From NCBI GenBank assembly GCA_017431755.1, contig JAFRKM010000032.1:1-7695 (forward strand): 7,695 bases of DNA, in the 5' to 3' direction. Made by a program: the position numbers and the translations under genes. The DNA comes from Clostridia bacterium (lineage in GTDB: Bacteria > Bacillota > Clostridia > Oscillospirales > Acutalibacteraceae). The notes below the pieces were generated by a model. That model had not been told where the DNA came from, ran no database searches, and worked only from the letters and a program-made list of their open reading frames with translations. Positions 5,564 to 7,695 of the stretch are shown here, in pieces (positions within the stretch are counted from its first letter, which is position 1; the number at the start of each line of letters is the position of its first letter).

Positions 5564-7333
5564 TTAATTATTTTTTAGTCGATAATTTAAAGATTTTAAC
5601 TCTTCTTGGAGTTTCTGCGGTAGTTTTTCTTTAAAAATGCTATAAAAATCTTTAATTTTTTCTGTTTCATTTAACCATGCTTCGGTATCAATTTTTAGAA
5701 GTTCGGAAAGTATTTTTGGTGATACGCCGCTTTCTTCTAGATTTATATCTTTTTCATTTGGCATATATCCTATTGGTGTAGATTTTGCATCGATTTTATT
5801 TTCGCAGCGGTCTAAAATCCAATCAAGTACTCTTATATTTTCTCCGTACCCTGGCCATAAAAAATCACCTTTTTCGTTGGTTTTAAACCAGTTTACGTTG
5901 AATATTTTTGGTGCGTTTTTTCCAAGCAGGTCACCCATTTTAATCCAGTGGGAAAAATAATCACCCATGTTGTAACCACAAAATGGCATCATTGCCATAG
6001 GGTTATGTTTTAAAATGCCTGTTTTTCCAGTTGAAGCCGCTGTGCTTTCAGAAGATAAAGTGGAACCTATGAAAACACCATGATCCCAATTTAGTGCTTC
6101 ATATACAAGAGGTGTTGTATGAGCTCTACGTCCTCCAAAAATTATTGCAGAAATTGGTACTCCTTCAGGGTTATCAAATTCTGGGCTTATGCAAGGGCAA
6201 TTTTTGGCTGGCGAGGTGAATCTGCTGTTTGGATGGGCTCCTTTTTCAGAGGAGGTTTTCCCGTTCCAAGGATTTCCTTTCCAGTCTAGTGCATTTTCAG
6301 GTGGGTTTTTATCCATTCCTTCCCACCATACTGTATTGTCATCTAGATTTTGTGCTACATTTGTGAATATTGTATTTTTCTGAGTTGATATTAAAGCATT
6401 TGGGTTGGATTTCATGCTTGTTCCTGGAGCTACACCAAAAAATCCATTTTCAGGGTTAATTGCCCAAAGGCGACCGTCTTTGCCAATTCTGAGCCATGAA
6501 ATATCGTCACCTACGCACCAAACTTTATAACCTTTTTTTCTGTAGATTTCCGGGGGTATAAGCATTGCAAAGTTTGTTTTTCCGCAAGCTGATGGAAATG
6601 CTGCACAAACGTATTTTGTTTCTTGACCAGGTCTTTTAATACCAAGTATTAGCATATGTTCGGCAAGCCAATTTTCTTTTTTACCCATGTATGAAGCAAT
6701 GCGTAGAGCAAAGCATTTTTTGCCCAAAAGAACATTTCCCCCATACTCTGAATTTACCGAAATTATAGTTTTATCTTGTGGGAAATGGCATACGTATCTT
6801 TTTTCTTCATCTACATCGCAAGTAGCATGTAGTCCTCTTACCCAATCGGTACTTTCGCCTAAAATATCTAGTACTTTTTTACCTACGCGTGTCATAAGTG
6901 CCATGTTTAGTACTGTATATATTGAATCGGTTAGCTCTATTCCGATTTTAGCAAATTTGCTTCCTGGAATTCCCATGGAGTAGGGAATTACATACATAGT
7001 TTTATTTTTATAGCTGTTTTTTGCTATATTTAAAACTTTTTCATAAGCATATTTTGGGTCACGCCAATTGTTTGTTGGGCCAGCTTCTTCTTTGGTTGGT
7101 GTACATATAAGTGTTCTGCTTTCGGTTCTTGCTACGTCATTTGGGTTGGTCCTGCGAAGGTAACACCCAGGTAGCTTTTTTTCGTTTAGTTTTATTATTT
7201 CGTTTTTTTCGCAAGCTTTTTTTCTGAGCTCTTCAAGCTGTTTTTCGCTTCCGTCAATCCAAACTATGTTTTTTGGATTTACAACATTTTTCATATCTTC
7301 TATAAATTTTAATACGGAACTATTTTTTGTCAT
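5564..7333 (-). CDS. pckG: Phosphoenolpyruvate carboxykinase, GTP-dependent
   Basis: The 589-aa product matches the GTP-type family along its whole length (usual size about 600 aa). It catalyses oxaloacetate + GTP = phosphoenolpyruvate + CO2 + GDP in the cytoplasm, serving gluconeogenesis or, in reverse, CO2 fixation to C4 acids in fermenters. Visible sites: Arg69 (VARTES, substrate loop), YGGN (197-200), metal ligands Lys206 and His226 (LLGKKCFALR, AEHMLILG), the P-loop FPSACGKTN (246-254) with the GTP-class Cys250 and Lys252, GDD (275-277), NPENGFFGVAPGT (293-305), Arg402 (FGGRRAHT) and the lid region around STLSSESTAAS (424-434). No key residue is missing. The ATG at 7333 has GAGGT (7341-7345) 7 nt upstream. 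It is monocistronic as far as seen, with its own promoter and terminator. ATP-type enzymes (pckA) have a different sequence and are excluded. Confidence 0.97.
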   Translation of the reverse strand: MTKNSSVLKFIEDMKNVVNPKNIVWIDGSEKQLEELRKKACEKNEIIKLNEKKLPGCYLRRTNPNDVARTESRTLICTPTKEEAGPTNNWRDPKYAYEKVLNIAKNSYKNKTMYVIPYSMGIPGSKFAKIGIELTDSIYTVLNMALMTRVGKKVLDILGESTDWVRGLHATCDVDEEKRYVCHFPQDKTIISVNSEYGGNVLLGKKCFALRIASYMGKKENWLAEHMLILGIKRPGQETKYVCAAFPSACGKTNFAMLIPPEIYRKKGYKVWCVGDDISWLRIGKDGRLWAINPENGFFGVAPGTSMKSNPNALISTQKNTIFTNVAQNLDDNTVWWEGMDKNPPENALDWKGNPWNGKTSSEKGAHPNSRFTSPAKNCPCISPEFDNPEGVPISAIIFGGRRAHTTPLVYEALNWDHGVFIGSTLSSESTAASTGKTGILKHNPMAMMPFCGYNMGDYFSHWIKMGDLLGKNAPKIFNVNWFKTNEKGDFLWPGYGENIRVLDWILDRCENKIDAKSTPIGYMPNEKDINLEESGVSPKILSELLKIDTEAWLNETEKIKDFYSIFKEKLPQKLQEELKSLNYRLKNN

Positions 7334-7393
7334 ATTAAAAACCTCGTTTACTTATAAATTTGTAATAAATAAAAATAAAAATTTCTTTCTTTA

Positions 7394-7421
7394 ATTATAT
7401 CAGATAAATCAGAAAAGTAAA
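7394..7421 (-). promoter_or_regulatory. Extended -10 sigma-A promoter of pckG
   Basis: The minus strand has TGATATAAT (7394-7402), a consensus TATAAT with the TGn extension, and a -35 TTTACT (7416-7421, 4 of 6 matches) at a 16-bp spacing. The leader to the ATG at 7333 would be about 55 nt. No clear cre box was seen near it. Confidence 0.65.
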
Positions 7422-7481
7422 AATCTATTTTAAAAAATCAAAGTGATAAATTAAGTTATTGTTTTATTTAGTATTATAATG

Positions 7482-7510
7482 TTGACATTTTTTATGTGGG
7501 GGAGGATAAT
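7482..7510 (+). promoter_or_regulatory. Upstream + promoter for the gene beyond the right edge
   Basis: TTGACA (7482-7487), a 17-bp spacer and GATAAT (7505-7510) form a near-consensus vegetative promoter. The spacer contains a G-rich run (GTGGGGGAGG, 7496-7505), conspicuous in otherwise A/T-only surroundings. It diverges from the pckG promoter, so 7334-7695 is a divergent control region with no complete gene. Confidence 0.55.
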
Positions 7511-7521
7511 TATTAAGTGAA

Positions 7522-7555
7522 ATTATAAATTTTCAATTTCGTGAATTTTTATAAT
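7522..7555. repeat. Imperfect inverted repeat in the leader from the upstream + promoter
   Basis: ATTATAAATTTTCA (7522-7535) and TGAATTTTTATAAT (7542-7555) pair at 12 of 14 positions around a 6-nt loop (ATTTCG). It starts about 5 nt after the expected transcription start of the 7482-7510 promoter, so it could be an operator or a 5' RNA hairpin. AT-richness weakens the case. Confidence 0.35.
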
Positions 7556-7560
7556 AAATT

Positions 7561-7594
7561 TAGTTATTTTGTATATTTAAATTTTAAATAACTA
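7561..7594. repeat. Perfect 9-bp inverted repeat abutting the downstream + promoter
   Basis: TAGTTATTT (7561-7569) is exactly complementary to AAATAACTA (7586-7594) over a 16-nt spacer. The right arm ends directly before the extended -10 at 7595, so the repeat covers the -35 region of that promoter, as expected of an operator. No known regulator motif is recognised. Confidence 0.35.
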
Positions 7595-7603
7595 TGGTAC
7601 AAT
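7595..7603 (+). promoter_or_regulatory. Second + promoter, extended -10 element
   Basis: TGGTACAAT is an extended -10 (TGn plus TACAAT, 5 of 6). No good -35 is present at 16-18 bp upstream, which is tolerable for extended -10 promoters. It lies about 95 bp downstream of the first + promoter and would drive the same right-edge gene. Confidence 0.45.
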
Positions 7604-7660
7604 TTGGTTCACAATCTAATAATAAAAAGTAGAAAGGAAAAGAAAAATTTATATCATAAT

Positions 7661-7693
7661 ATGAAAAATAAAAAATTTGGATATGATATTTTT
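7661..7693 (+). CDS. Possible N-terminus of an unidentified gene leaving the right edge
   Basis: An ATG at 7661 opens a frame with 11 complete codons (MKNKKFGYDIF) before the window ends. It lies downstream of two + promoters. The nearest Shine-Dalgarno-like AAAGGA (7633-7638) is 22 nt away, too far for normal use, and no alternative start fits it better inside the window. A Lys-rich start before a hydrophobic residue run would suit a membrane protein, but too little is visible to say. Confidence 0.3.
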   Translation, partial: MKNKKFGYDIF

Positions 7694-7695
7694 CT

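Noticed and set aside
7334..7350. cre-like sequence around GTAAACGAGG at the pckG ribosome-binding site
   Set aside because: Several key consensus positions fail, including the first T and the distal CA, and the match is explained by the Shine-Dalgarno itself.
1..7695. CRISPR array, tRNA/rRNA, insertion sequence or phage attachment site
   Set aside because: No regularly spaced repeats, RNA gene hallmarks, transposase-like frame or flanking terminal repeats were seen on either strand.

Overview
The window is strongly AT-rich, every gene has a purine-rich Shine-Dalgarno sequence, and the protein families are those of low-GC Firmicutes, most likely a spore-forming anaerobic Clostridia. The main pointer to a spore-former is a tandem pair of S8 serine proteases of the Csp (germination protease) type. 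No species can be named from the sequence alone.

Layout from left to right: the last 35 codons of a small heat-shock protein (Hsp20) on +; a shared bidirectional terminator; a 100-aa minus-strand gene whose product has a near-canonical double-glycine leader, read from a perfect TTGACA-16-TATAAT promoter with a near-consensus CcpA box (cre) just downstream of the transcription start; a two-gene + operon of S8 proteases (575 and 566 aa), both with intact catalytic residues; a bidirectional terminator between convergent stop codons; a minus-strand LytR-CpsA-Psr cell-wall ligase with a Ser/Thr-rich tail; a minus-strand GTP-type phosphoenolpyruvate carboxykinase; and a 362-base right-hand region holding the pckG promoter, two tandem + promoters with inverted repeats, and possibly the first codons of a further + gene.

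The genes do not form one pathway. The two proteases are co-transcribed and probably act together in the spore. The LCP protein and PEPCK look like separate housekeeping units, although a likely LCP promoter overlaps the pckG terminator. The secreted-peptide candidate has no transporter or modification gene beside it, so any export machinery would be encoded elsewhere. The parts most worth following up are this orphan leader peptide with its apparent carbon-catabolite control, the fully catalytic Csp pair, and a hairpin that encloses the ribosome-binding site and start codon of the first protease.
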